A stretch of 21,493 nucleotides of DNA from Rhizaria sp. SCN 62-66. Lineage: Eukaryota > Rhizaria, unplaced. Positions within the stretch are counted from its first letter, which is position 1. The number at the start of each line of letters is the position of its first letter. The DNA lies in the NCBI GenBank assembly GCA_001724265.1, contig MEDY01000451.1:1-21493 (forward strand). The letters are read 5' to 3'. The notes under the pieces were generated by a model. It saw only the letters and a list, made by a program, of their open reading frames with translations, did not search any database and had not been told where the DNA came from. Of the stretch, positions 1-9,814 are shown piece by piece. Made by a program: the position numbers and the translations under genes.

Positions 1-138
1 ATAATCATAAAGATAGTTAAAAAAACAAGTTTCATACATGATATCAAAAATATGTTTTATTTGACGGATGTTTGACAAAGTTGTATGGCTATTTAAAACT
101 GCCCCTTCCAGGCGCGTTTTTGCGTTTTCCATAAACCT

Positions 139-336
139 CTACATCAGGGGTACATTAATTTTATTATCAGGATCTGACTTACGATTATGAATATTGTAAC
201 TGACGCCGTCGCTATCGCTGCTATTTAAGCCTTTCCATAGACCGACTGCTGAACAGAACGTATTCGTGTTACTCATGATATCAAATAGAACTCCAAAGTA
301 AGCACGGTCGAGCTTCTTCATGTAATCGATACCCAT
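139..336 (-). other. Weak 65-codon ORF or exon, unrecognised
   Basis: The frame runs from ATG at 336 to TAG at 139 (MGIDYMKKLDRAYFGVLFDI...). It stays open upstream to about 385 (KRARARESG before the Met), so it could be an internal exon. A GTAAGT at 182-177 would be a good donor, after which the gene would leave the window to the left. Codons are less GC-biased than in the confirmed genes. No motif was recognised; chance or a decayed fragment is equally possible. Confidence 0.18.
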
Positions 337-468
337 TCCAGACTCACGGGCGCGTGCACGTTTCCAACAGAGTGATAGAACAGTTCAGCGCACAGATAAA
401 GGATATTAGTATTAGGGATGTTGTTCATTCGTTCTTTGCGTGCCGAGTTATTTTTCAAGTTGACTGGT

Positions 469-485
469 GGGGGGGGGGGGGGGGG
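469..485 (+). repeat. G17 homopolymer
   Basis: Seventeen consecutive G on the plus strand, preceded by TGACTGGT and followed by CGGACGGG. This G-rich stretch stands out in an AT-rich region. It can form G-quadruplex-type structures and is a common place for length variation and sequencing error. Confidence 0.95.
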
Positions 486-819
486 CGGACGGGACTGTAC
501 TCCGCAACTGTGATTGGACGCAAATCATGAAGGGAGAGAGCGCTGTTGTTTCGAGCAACAATAAGCAAAATAGCCGATGACACGATTAACTACGACGATG
601 TATTAACACTTGAAAATAGAACTAAAGAAACGACAGCACATTATAGATACCACTGCTTATGTGCATTTGCCTCCATATTTGATTGTTGACAACGAAGAAC
701 AACAAAAAAGTAAAAAAAAAGAACCATTAATTCTGAGCACTCAAAACAGACCCAAAAGATAAAGAAAACAAAACTTCACAGACAAACACAGATATACACA
801 GTTCATCCCTTTAAGTCAC

Positions 820-3435
820 TTAGTCGCCGGCGCGGTAAATGTCGCTAGTGAGCGGCTCGTTGAGGCTCTTGGCGGCGCCGTGGCCAGTCGAACGCGCAGC
901 GGCGGCGCGCTTGGCGACGCTGCGGTCGTACAGCAAGTAACCGACAATGCAGCCGAGAATAACGGAGATGACGACGAAGACGATGATGACGATGACGAGG
1001 GCGATGACCTTGCGCACAGTCGTCTCGTACTCGAGCTGGTTGATGCTGTAGATGATCATGCCTATGCAAAATGCAATGCATGAGAACAAAGTGGTAAAGA
1101 AAGTGGACGTGAGTTAACATCGTATGTTCATTCAATAAAAAGACAATATAAACGCGATATTCGAAGAAAATATCAGATATTGTACTATCAAAATGCATTG
1201 GATATACAAATATAATCTCGCTTATGTACAGACACTCGAATAGAGATATACAAAGCAATTTTGTGAAAACGTACCAGGCGTCCACGAAACCTCCTGTCCG
1301 TCGATGTGCGTGTCAAACGACACCTGCACAGCGTCGCCCGCAATGCCGTACGCAGTGCCGAGCAGCGTGTGCACATACGCCAGCGTCATGCACGCCGAGT
1401 TGCGCTGTGTGTCCTTGACGGTGTCCCAGTTGGCCTTGCAGGTGACGTCGCGGCCGCGCGTCTGGATGGCGTTGAGCGTGTTGAAGCCGGTCGGCAGGCC
1501 GGCGCCGGTGACGAGCGCCGGGAAAGTCGAGAAGGCGACGATCTTGGTGTTGGCCGGGATCGCGGGCATGTAGGCGCCGTTGATGGAGCACGAGTCGTAT
1601 AGACACTCGGCGTTGAGGTTCAGCACTGTGAGCACGAGGGCCTCACATGCGTCGAAGTCTCCGCTGCCCGTGAAGTTGACCTTGCGTGAGTTGCCGCCCG
1701 TGACCTCCAAAGTTAAGCCCGGGTTGAAGCAGGGCGACGTGGCGGCGCTCTGCCCGGCGGGCACGGCGTCAACCATGGCGACGTAGAGCCTGCGCAGCAG
1801 CGAGTTGATGCCGAAGTTGAGATGCGACACGCCGTAGAGGTTGTGCAGGCGGCCGCTGGGAAGCAGGTATTCGACGCGGTTGTTGATCGGATCGCTCGAG
1901 GGGGTGAAGATGAGCTGGGTCGAGGCGCCGCCCAGATCCATCGCGCCCCAAGTCTCGTCGGCGTCGGCGGCGCCGGCGTCGGTGAGGGAGCCCGTGGGGG
2001 CACTCAGGGGCTTCATTGCGTTATTGTTGCTGCGGTAAGAGTTGATGATGGACTGAGCCATAGCAGGGGTGATGCTCTTACTGTTACCGTTGTTGTTATT
2101 GTTGTTAGCAGCAGCAGCGGCAGTGGCAGCGGCGGCAACAAGACGCTTGAACCCACTACTGATACTTGAGTCAACAACATCAGCCTCAGCCTCAGTCCGC
2201 GGAGCCTCAACGGAAGGAGCAGCAGCCGAAGCAGCGTTGGTGTTAGGAGCGAAGGAATACTTCGCAACAAGCATATCACGAGCAGAGCTGAAGATGGCGC
2301 TCAGGGCCACAGCCGTGCTGATTGCATCCGCGTCGTGCCTGTTGCTGTCGCTGCCGGTGAGCATAGAGAAGGCAGAGGCAGCGGACTCGGCAAGGAAAGC
2401 AGGGAGGTGGCTCAAAACAGTCTCAATCTCACTGAAATCCTCATCATCCTTCGCGTTAACAACAGCAGCAGCAACAGTGTCATCGTTGTTGTTGAGAAGC
2501 TCAGTGGTAAATGTCTCGAGGCCAGACAGCTCGTCGCTGCGCTCAAGCGCAAACAGGGCATCATCAACAACGCTCGCCTTGGCAAACTTAGACAGACGGT
2601 TCTTCTTGTTGTCGTTACTGTTGTTGTTGCCGTTAGACTCAATATCACCGCCATCGAGCGTGTTCTTCAGGTAGTTGACCGAAATCCAGCCAAACAGCGC
2701 CTCCTCCTCGCCGCTGATGATCCTCGCGTACGTGTCCTTGAACTGGAAGCCGGACTCCGAGAGCACGCGACGCGTCTCCAGCATGATCCCGCGGCGGTCG
2801 GCCGCGGTCAGCAGCCGCATGCCGGCCGTGGCGCCCAGGAACACGGGCACGCGGGAAAGCGCGGGCGCCGGGGACTGCGTCGCGAGGGTGTCCTTGGCGA
2901 AGGTGAGCAGGGTGGAGAAGAGGTCGGGGAGACCGGTGTAGTTGCCTGCGAAGGAGGACAAAGGGCGGTTGTCCTTGAGGGTCCACGCAGCCTCGGTCAA
3001 GGGGTTGCTGAAGGGAGCCTTGTTGTCGTCCGTCGCCACGCGGTGGTCCCAGTAGTACACGTACACACGCGTGCCGGAGGAGCCGGCGTCGATCTGGGAA
3101 GAGAAAGAGAAAGGAGCAGGGGTTCAGAGGATTCAAGTTTCGAGTTGTAGCGAGTGCGGAAGGAGGAAAGTGAGATGCCAGGTGGGTTAATGAGAGGCTC
3201 TGGAGTGAAAACAATGGTGTGTCAAAATAAGAACATAGCGGAATTCTAACACATTGAAATTATCTTTGTTGGCGATTGCTATGCGGGATATGCGAGGCGA
3301 AGTTGCGGTTTAAATGGGTCGGGAACGGACCATGATACCGTAGTCTTGACGGGACTTTGCAAGCACAGTGCTCGCGCACAGGGCCAGTAAGGCAACAAAA
3401 AGGGACTGCAAAAGCAGCGGAATACAACGCTTCAT
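820..3435 (-). CDS. GDA1/CD39-family ecto-apyrase (nucleoside tri/diphosphatase), 3 exons
   Basis: Spliced CDS on the minus strand: 3435-3331, 3093-1275, 1061-820, giving 721 aa. Exon 1 encodes a signal peptide (MKRCIPLLL..., hydrophobic core, likely cleavage after VLA at about residue 26). The exon 1/2 junction rebuilds the first apyrase conserved region, DYGIM-IDAGSSGTR (residues 31-44). Further motifs are ACR2 FLGATAGMR (about 120-128), ACR3 SGEEEALFGW with the catalytic Glu (about 162-171), ACR4 MDLGGASTQ (420-428), and a Cys-containing ACR5-like region near CMTLAYVHTLLG. Exon 3 adds one membrane helix (about 660-686) and a short basic tail, so the catalytic domain should face outside or the secretory lumen. 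NYTG and NFTG are possible N-glycosylation sites. The family hydrolyses NTP and NDP to NMP. ACR3 and ACR4 are separated by about 215 extra Asn/Ser/Ala/Asp-rich residues. The family call is firm; substrate preference is unknown. Confidence 0.9.
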
Positions 3436-4443
3436 GCCTGCGGAGGTGATAGAAGAACGTGCAAGAGAGTTACGCAGTGAGAAAGTGGATGCAATAACAA
3501 CCGGAGATGAGGTGAGAGACTGAGATCAGAATAAAGGCCATTTACGCACTGGATATAGTGCCTATGTGAATGCGACTACGCAAAAGCCGTAGGTTACGCA
3601 GTGTTGTCAATAGCTAGACGTGTAATAAAGGTACGCAACGTCCTATGATGGCGATAGAGCAGTGCGGAGTAGAGGCTGTAGGATGAGGCCGGAAGGGTTC
3701 CGCGCCCAGGTCGCTCAGTCGCCCGCATGAGATGCAGAAAACAGTTTCAGGAATGCAGATTTAAAAAAACAGTAGAAATCACAACAATCATGTCAAAATG
3801 CGTTATACGAGCGCATTGGCACGATGGACACTAACGCTGTGAGGGCCGAATTTCCAGCTCTACGTCGCCGAACTCAAGGCCGACCAGATCCGGTCCCCAA
3901 TCAAAAGGTCAGATTCGGCTTATATATCATCAAGCTGTGGCCAAGCGAAGATGCAACCCGGTTGAGAATGTGATTCAATGTAATGAATCGCGATTATTTT
4001 TGCTTTCACTGAGTGTTTTATTCGGCTTAATCTATCGCAAAGCACCTCACCTATGGTCTTCCGACCTACCCGACAGCTAGATATCGAGTATAAGAATCGT
4101 ATTTAGAAGCATGTATGAAATATAAGATCCACGAAAACAAGTAGAAACGCATGCTGATGATTTGGCTGCATAGAGTTTAGTTACGCTGAGATATGCTTTC
4201 TGAAGGGGATCGTTCGATTGTGAGCTTCAGAAGCCCGCCCGGTCAAGCAGCATCTTGTGGCCAATTCAAATCGCTCCCCATGTGCCACTCATTGTCTGTC
4301 AAACGCGAATATTTTAAACAACGCATATTAACACACGTTACTACCTCTATATCCTTTTTTATATGCATGCGCAATCGCGTCTCGGCTTCCGCAGCCCGGT
4401 TCTCTTTCCACGGCGCGTGCCGTTGCTCGCCCCTCTTCAGTCC
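3436..4443. promoter_or_regulatory. Divergent intergenic region between apyrase and PTEN start codons
   Basis: About 1 kb without a supported gene, holding both 5' leaders and presumably both promoters. Visible elements are a TATATAT stretch at 3921-3927, the inverted pair GATTCA/TGAATC with overlapping palindrome AATCGCGATT at 3972-3995, and a T-rich/TATATG stretch at about 4350-4365, roughly 80 nt before the PTEN ATG. None can be assigned a function from sequence alone. Confidence 0.5.
3972..3995. repeat. Nested inverted repeat / palindrome in the divergent promoter region
   Basis: GATTCA (3972-3977) and TGAATC (3984-3989) are inverted around a 6-nt spacer. The right arm overlaps the perfect 10-bp palindrome AATCGCGATT (3986-3995). 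The arrangement resembles a dimeric factor site, but short palindromes also occur by chance. Confidence 0.6.
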
Positions 4444-7400
4444 ATGTCATCGACATCTGGTTCCGCTTCTGCGCTCACAAACGCCATCCGCAAGGCTGTG
4501 TCGCAAAAGCGCATCCGTTTTCGCGACGACCGGTATGACCTGGACCTGACGTACATTACGAAAGAGGTTATCGCGATGGGACTGCCAGCTTCAGGTGTGC
4601 ACTCTCTGTACCGTAATAACACTCGCGATGTCGCCAATATGCTCAACCAATACCACCCCGGCAAGTACGTTCGTCTGAATAGAATAGATCGCATTGCATA
4701 TTGCTTATTATATCCAGGATTCAACTTAAAGTCATTTAGTTGCGTATGCTTTCTGGCTTGCTTTATATCAGGCTCTCGACTCACCAATCTCCGCCTCGTT
4801 TTTACTTCAACAATCTTCCGTATCTCTCTATCTACGCCTGTTTTAAGGTACATGATCTTCAATCTCTCCCAGAAGGAATACGACTACAAGCTTTTCCACA
4901 ACCAAGTGATGGATTACGGCTGGCCCGACCACCATGCTCCCCCGCTAGAACTCCTCTTCCAGCTCTGCAAAGCCATGGTACGCTCCGCAAATGATAACAA
5001 AACGACGCATATATCATATTATTGATGCTTACAACGGTATTCACTGTGATATGTTATGAATTGCTAATATTTAAATATTATTTATTTTGATATCACTGAG
5101 ATACACTAACTATCGTATGTATAACTTACTATTCCTCTCCATGCAACACTCGAACCTTAATATCATTCACCTTGTGTTTTTAACTCCCAGGCGTCCTGGT
5201 GCTCCGCGGCCCCCGACAACGTCTGTGTGGTGCACTGCAAGGCCGGCAAGGGCCGCACCGGCACCGCCATCGCCTGCTTTCTCCTCTTCGCGGGCGTCTT
5301 TCCCACCCCTGAGGTCCGTTCAAAGAAACAATTAGAACACAATTAAAACACGTTTCTCAATGATATCGCAATGCGCCAAAATATGGATGATATTTATGTG
5401 TAATAATTGCTTATGAGAATCCTGACTATACCATTGTTTTTGTTCCGAATCTTCCTTGTTTTGTGTTCTCTTGTTCGCCTTGATATCTTTGTATCACGAA
5501 TCATTCAGGAGGCGCTGACATACTTCGCCAAGCGCCGCGCGCGCGCCACAGACGGCCGCGGCGGCGTGACGATCCCGTCGCAACTGCGCTATGTGCACTA
5601 CTTCCATCGCGTGCTGTGCGGCTTTATCCCGCGGCCGCGGCAGCTCATCCTCAAGAGCATCACCGTCACGGGGCTGCCGACACCAAACAAGACGAGCGAC
5701 AAGGATAAGAGTGACAAGAAGAAGAGTAAGAAAGGCAAGGATAGCGATAGTAGCAAGGATGTTGACGTTGCTGGCACTGCTGAGAGCAACTCGCTGGAGC
5801 ATCACCAGCAACAGCATCTAAGTAGGCACGATCTAAGTACCTCTGCGAGCCACAACAATAACAGGAACAGTCTCAGTAGCAGCACAAACAGCTCTGTTGT
5901 CGCTCCTGCTTTGCTCGCGAACGCCGCCGGCGCGAATAGCCGCAACAACAGCATCAGCGCCAACAGCAGCGATGCGTGCAACAGCAACGGTGGCGGTGCC
6001 AGTGGAGGCACCGCTGCTCGCGGGAGCCTGAGTGCCAGCAACAGGGGCGCACTGTCTAAAAACGCCACTGTGCCCGCGCGCACACTTGCTCTTGCCCTCG
6101 TTAACAATAACAGCAATACTACGAGTACGCAGACGAATAACGACGACAACGAGGACTATTTCGACGACGAAGACGAGGACTATGACGACGACGACGATGA
6201 CGACTTCAGCGGCGCTGACACTGACACCGACGACCAGCATAATCACAACCTTCACGGCACAGGTACGGGCTTGGGCGTCTCGGGCTCCGGCCGTCACAAC
6301 CGCCGTGCCAGCTCACTTTCCACCAGTAGCCACACGACCAACAGCAACCCACACAGCAACAATGCAGTGGCTGCAAGTGGTGGGAAAGAAAAAGAGAAAG
6401 ACATTAGCGCTGCCGCCACCGCCGGTGTGCCGCAGCACCCGTTCCACATGTTCTTCAAGCTCTGCGACGTCTCGGGCCGCACTCTGCTCTCCACCAAGAG
6501 CATGCCCACCGTGCTCACCCCCGCTCAGCAAACGGCTGCCATCACGCTGAACTTACCCGTGCCACCCAGCGGTGACCTGCTGATCCGCTGCAAGGGCCGC
6601 GCCGTCGCCGCGTCTTCCTGGTCGCTCATCTCAGCGCTGCGGTCAAAGATTGGCGCGGACTCTGGCGGCGAGGAGTTTTTCAGAACCGCGCTCCACACGA
6701 GCTTCCTGCCGCAGGGTCTCGTGACGCTCACGAAGAAGGACCTCGACGGCGCGTGCAAGCTGCCCTGGCTAGATGCGAACTTCACGGTGAAACTGCAGTT
6801 CGCCGATCCTGCTGACCCGGGATTCGAGCTGCGCGGTGCGCCGCCGCCGCTGCCGAGGCGGCCGAGCAGGGGACGCATGCAGCTGCTGCGTGACTGCGCC
6901 GCTGCCGCCGCTGCTGCCGCCGCCGCCGCTGCCACTGTCGCGACGACGCCTTCGCCGAGTAACGGACATGACTGTGTTTGTGATGCGTGTTCAAATGGCA
7001 ATAACGCGGTGGCTGTGGCTGGTGAGTGTCACTGCAGCGCTGCGGATGACAGTCGCAGCCATCGCCACGGCCTGAGCGGCAGCCACAGCGACGCTGTTCG
7101 TAGGGAGACCGAGAGTAGTACTGCTGGCCTTGTGCCTGGGACTCTCAGTCAAACACGCAGCCAGAGCCACAGCCAGAATCCGTGTGCTCACGGTCACTCT
7201 GCGGCAAACGCGTGCAGTCGTTCCAGTAACAACAACTGCGCGAACGGCGCGGTGACTGTGAGCAGCAGAGGTTCCGTTGTGAGTTCTGTTGTCAACAGCA
7301 CCGCGAACACGACGACGAGTGGCAGTCATAGCTCTGCAACGGCGCCAGCGGCTGTGTTTGCAGCAGCGAGGGCAGCGCATTTAGCCGCCATTCGCAACTC

Positions 7401-9321
7401 GGTACTTCTCAGCAACGCTAATGTGAACGCTAAAAGCGGTGACAGCAGCGAGAACACCAACATTAACACAAGTGAGGCTGCGAGCGCGAATGCGAAAGTG
7501 AGTGCGAATGCTACTGGTCTGGCCAGCAAGCGTGGCAGCCTTGTTGCTGCATCTCATGCCAACCGCAAGAGCAGTGACAATGCGGGCGTTCGCAACCACA
7601 CGCATCACAAGCGTGGCAGCATCGTGATTGTGAACCCAGACAGAGGCGTCATCACTCTGACCGGCGCCGAGACGGGCGGCAGCGGCCACCATCACCACAG
7701 CGGCAACGGCAGCGATCATGGCGGCGACAAGAGCGGTCGCAGTGACGATGATGACGACGACGATGACGATGGCGTTGTTTACACTGGCGTCGGCCTCGGC
7801 CTCAGTCTCGGGCTCAAAACGCCGGCGAGCCGCAACAGCAACAGCAGCAGCAACAGTGCAAATACGAACGCCAGTCACAACATCAACGGTAACGCGGTCA
7901 GCTGGGTTCACAATGAGACGATTAGCCCCACCAGCAGCAGTAGCAGCAGTAGCAGCAGTCGAAACGCCCAAAACGTGCAGACTCGCTCCGCTGCGTCCAG
8001 CTTCGCAGTCGCGAACGACGACGACAACGACGACGATGTTGTTGTCATCTCGACTAACAACCCCCATAACGTGAGCGTCAACGTGCACAACGACTCCTAC
8101 AGCTGCAATAGTGCTGCGGACAATGTAAGTGCGACAGGACATGTAAGTGCGAAGAGCGACGCGTGCTCTTCCCCGCCTCCACCGCCCCCCCTAGACTCCA
8201 CCACGAGCACTTACACGTCGTCTAAGTATCCCCTCAACGTGAGTGTCGGTGTGAGTACCCCTGGCGCGCACACGGGTGCTGGCCAGGGAGAGGGGTATCA
8301 GAACAATGTAAGTGCATTAGACTGTGAGTCCGAAGTTCTGTCGCCTATCCCCCCGCCTCCGCCGACTGACTTGTACCACCCCTATTCCACCACGAATGCG
8401 GACGACAACAACAATTCTATCAATGCCAACAACGGCCGCAGCATCGTTGGCGACCACCGCAGTGGCAGTGGCAGTGGGACTGGGAGTGGGACTGGGAGTG
8501 GGGACCCGTGCAAAGGCAGCTCGTGCTGTTTGAACGACACCAACGACGCGGACAGTGTTGATGCTTGCAGTGTCGCGAGCGTTGCAAGCGTTGGTAGCAA
8601 CTCCAGCATCAACACGCGTGCCAGCAGCTGCTTTAGCGGCGCGAGTGCGCTCAGTTACAGCACGATGGACACGAGCATGAGTACCACCATGAGTACTTGC
8701 AGTTCCACCATGCTACACGAACGTCAACAGCAACAACAGCAGCAGCATCAGAGGACTCGCAGCAGCGTGTACTCATTCGGCGCTTGCACTAGCGCAACTG
8801 CAGGCACCGGCGCTGGCATCATTACCAGCTCTTTCCCTGAGGAAGACGAAGACGCGAGCAACAACAACACCCACAGTGGCTATCAAGACAACAATAACGA
8901 CGATGATGACGACAACGACGAAGCGACGGATATGTTTAGTAGTGGCGTCAACACCAACAACTTGAAAAATAACGTTGTTGTGTACTCGCCGTCGTACTCT
9001 TACATCCCCGGTCCGCCTCCGTTAAGTCAGGCCGCGTCGCCTGAAAGTCAAGCCGGCAGCGGGACTCCTGACACCACGAGCTCTAACTCTAACACGAGTG
9101 CGCGCACGAGTGTCACTGACGCTTCTCCTGCACTTGCTTCCGCCAACGCGTCTGCAAACGCGGTGCCCGCTGCTGAGCCGATGTTGTCGGCAGCTATCCT
9201 GAGCACCGTGGCGAACCAAGGTGCGTGGGGAGCAGTGCTAGCGGCACGGCCTGCGTTTTTGCAGCAGCTTAACATCCGGGTGCTACCGATTAACAACAAG
9301 GCGGGACCCAAGGACGAGTAA
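4444..9321 (+). CDS. PTEN: PTEN phosphoinositide 3-phosphatase with split C2 domain and giant disordered tail, 4 exons
   Basis: Exons 4444-4664, 4848-4977, 5191-5313, 5509-9321; 1428 aa. The ATG at 4444 was chosen because the basic RKAVSQKRIRF and the YDLDLTYIT segment then sit near the N-terminus, as in PTEN; an in-frame ATG at 4363 would add 27 residues. The phosphatase has the WPD-like loop GWPDHHAPP (Asp101), the P-loop HCKAGKGRTG (132-141, nucleophile Cys133, Arg139, Lys134 and Lys137) and the TI loop VTIPSQ (178-183). C2 begins at about 203 (QLILKSITVTGLP), is broken by about 250 Ser/Asn/Asp/Gly-rich residues (about 218-466), and resumes at HPFHMFFKL. It ends in TSFLP...LVTLTKKDLD and NFTVKLQF (about 590). 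About 820 low-complexity residues follow, with poly-Ala, Asp runs, His runs and three proline stretches. Known role: removes the 3-phosphate of PIP3 at membranes. All splice phases close exactly. No C-terminal PDZ ligand like the human ITKV is visible. Confidence 0.95.
5683..6435 (+). repeat. Low-complexity insertion inside the PTEN C2 domain
   Basis: Codes for about 250 residues (about 217-467): Lys/Asp/Ser-rich, then Asn/Ser-rich, then an acidic block of Asp/Glu/Tyr around 6140-6210, then Gly/His/Ser and a Lys/Glu-rich end. Recurrent AAC, AGC, GAC and GCN codons suggest trinucleotide-type expansion. C2 strand sequences lie on both sides in the same frame, so this is an insertion within a folded domain and not a linker between domains. 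Confidence 0.85.
6880..9250 (+). repeat. Low-complexity PTEN C-terminal tail
   Basis: About 800 codons of Ser, Asn, Ala, Asp, Gly, His and Thr. It includes an Ala run at about 6898-6940, two Asp runs (about 7744-7770 and 8905-8925), a Ser run (about 7930-7960), a SG/GT repeat (about 8460-8505), a Gln run (about 8725-8745) and proline clusters at 8173-8190, 8350-8364 and 9007-9024. Repeat purity is low and codons vary, so these are old or selected repeats more than fresh slippage. Confidence 0.85.
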
Positions 9322-9640
9322 ATGGTGGTCTGTAGGTGGCGCTCGTAAACTATTTTAAAAAGAAACTAGCCTGAAAAACGAAAGAGAGATAGAAAGAGAG
9401 AGAAACGATTGATTTAATTTGGTGATTTAAAACTTGGACGTGGCTACGCAGTTCCGCTGATTATAGAGATAAAACTATGTCTACATGGTAGTAGATGTAC
9501 TGTATTTTTAGGTTCTTTTGATTTTACTTTGTGTGTGTATGTGTGATCTAATCGTGAGTTCGCTGTATTTGGGTTCGTTCCGCCGAGCGCAAGACTGTCT
9601 TTGACGACTGGATTACGAACTATAAAATGAACTGTCCTGT

Positions 9641-9646
9641 AATAAA
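9641..9646 (+). promoter_or_regulatory. AATAAA polyadenylation signal candidate for PTEN
   Basis: Perfect hexamer 320 nt after the PTEN stop on the same strand, in AT-rich sequence and before the NVL GC-rich patch. Its position fits; no transcript data available. Confidence 0.5.
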
Positions 9647-9757
9647 ATTGTACTCAATAGAAATCCTTATTGGACTACTATCTTAATAGTGCATTTTTAA
9701 TCCTGGAATCTTTTGAAATGCAGAGGTTCAAGTTGTTTTGTCCCTCAAAGCCTGTCT

Positions 9758-9814
9758 GCGAAGGCTCCTGCCGACGGCGGGTGGTGGTGGCGGGTGGGGG
9801 GTCGCGAAGGCTCC
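9758..9814. repeat. 11-bp direct repeat in the GC-rich patch upstream of NVL
   Basis: GCGAAGGCTCC occurs at 9758-9768 and again at 9804-9814, separated by a GGTGGTGGCGGGTGGGGG-type purine-rich spacer. It lies about 240-300 nt before the NVL ATG. Possibly a promoter element. Confidence 0.6.

Larger units (their letters stand above)
1..819. other. Mostly non-coding DNA downstream of the apyrase gene
   Basis: AT-rich sequence holding the apyrase 3' untranslated region (minus strand, leftward from 819), the weak ORF at 139-336 and the G17 tract. The apyrase side has A-rich tracts on the plus strand (around 700-720), which are U-rich in the transcript. I saw no AATAAA on the minus strand near the stop; the first hexamer match is far away at 61-56. 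No tRNA or other RNA gene was seen. Confidence 0.6.

Noticed and set aside
2335-3150. 271-codon plus-strand frame opposite the apyrase
   Set aside because: No recognisable motif and overlaps all N-terminal apyrase motifs and its intron.
7381-8142. 253-codon Val/Ala-rich minus-strand frame within PTEN
   Set aside because: Complement of the Asn/Ser/Asp repeats reads as Val/Ala/Leu in the opposite strand. The hydrophobic look is a compositional artefact.
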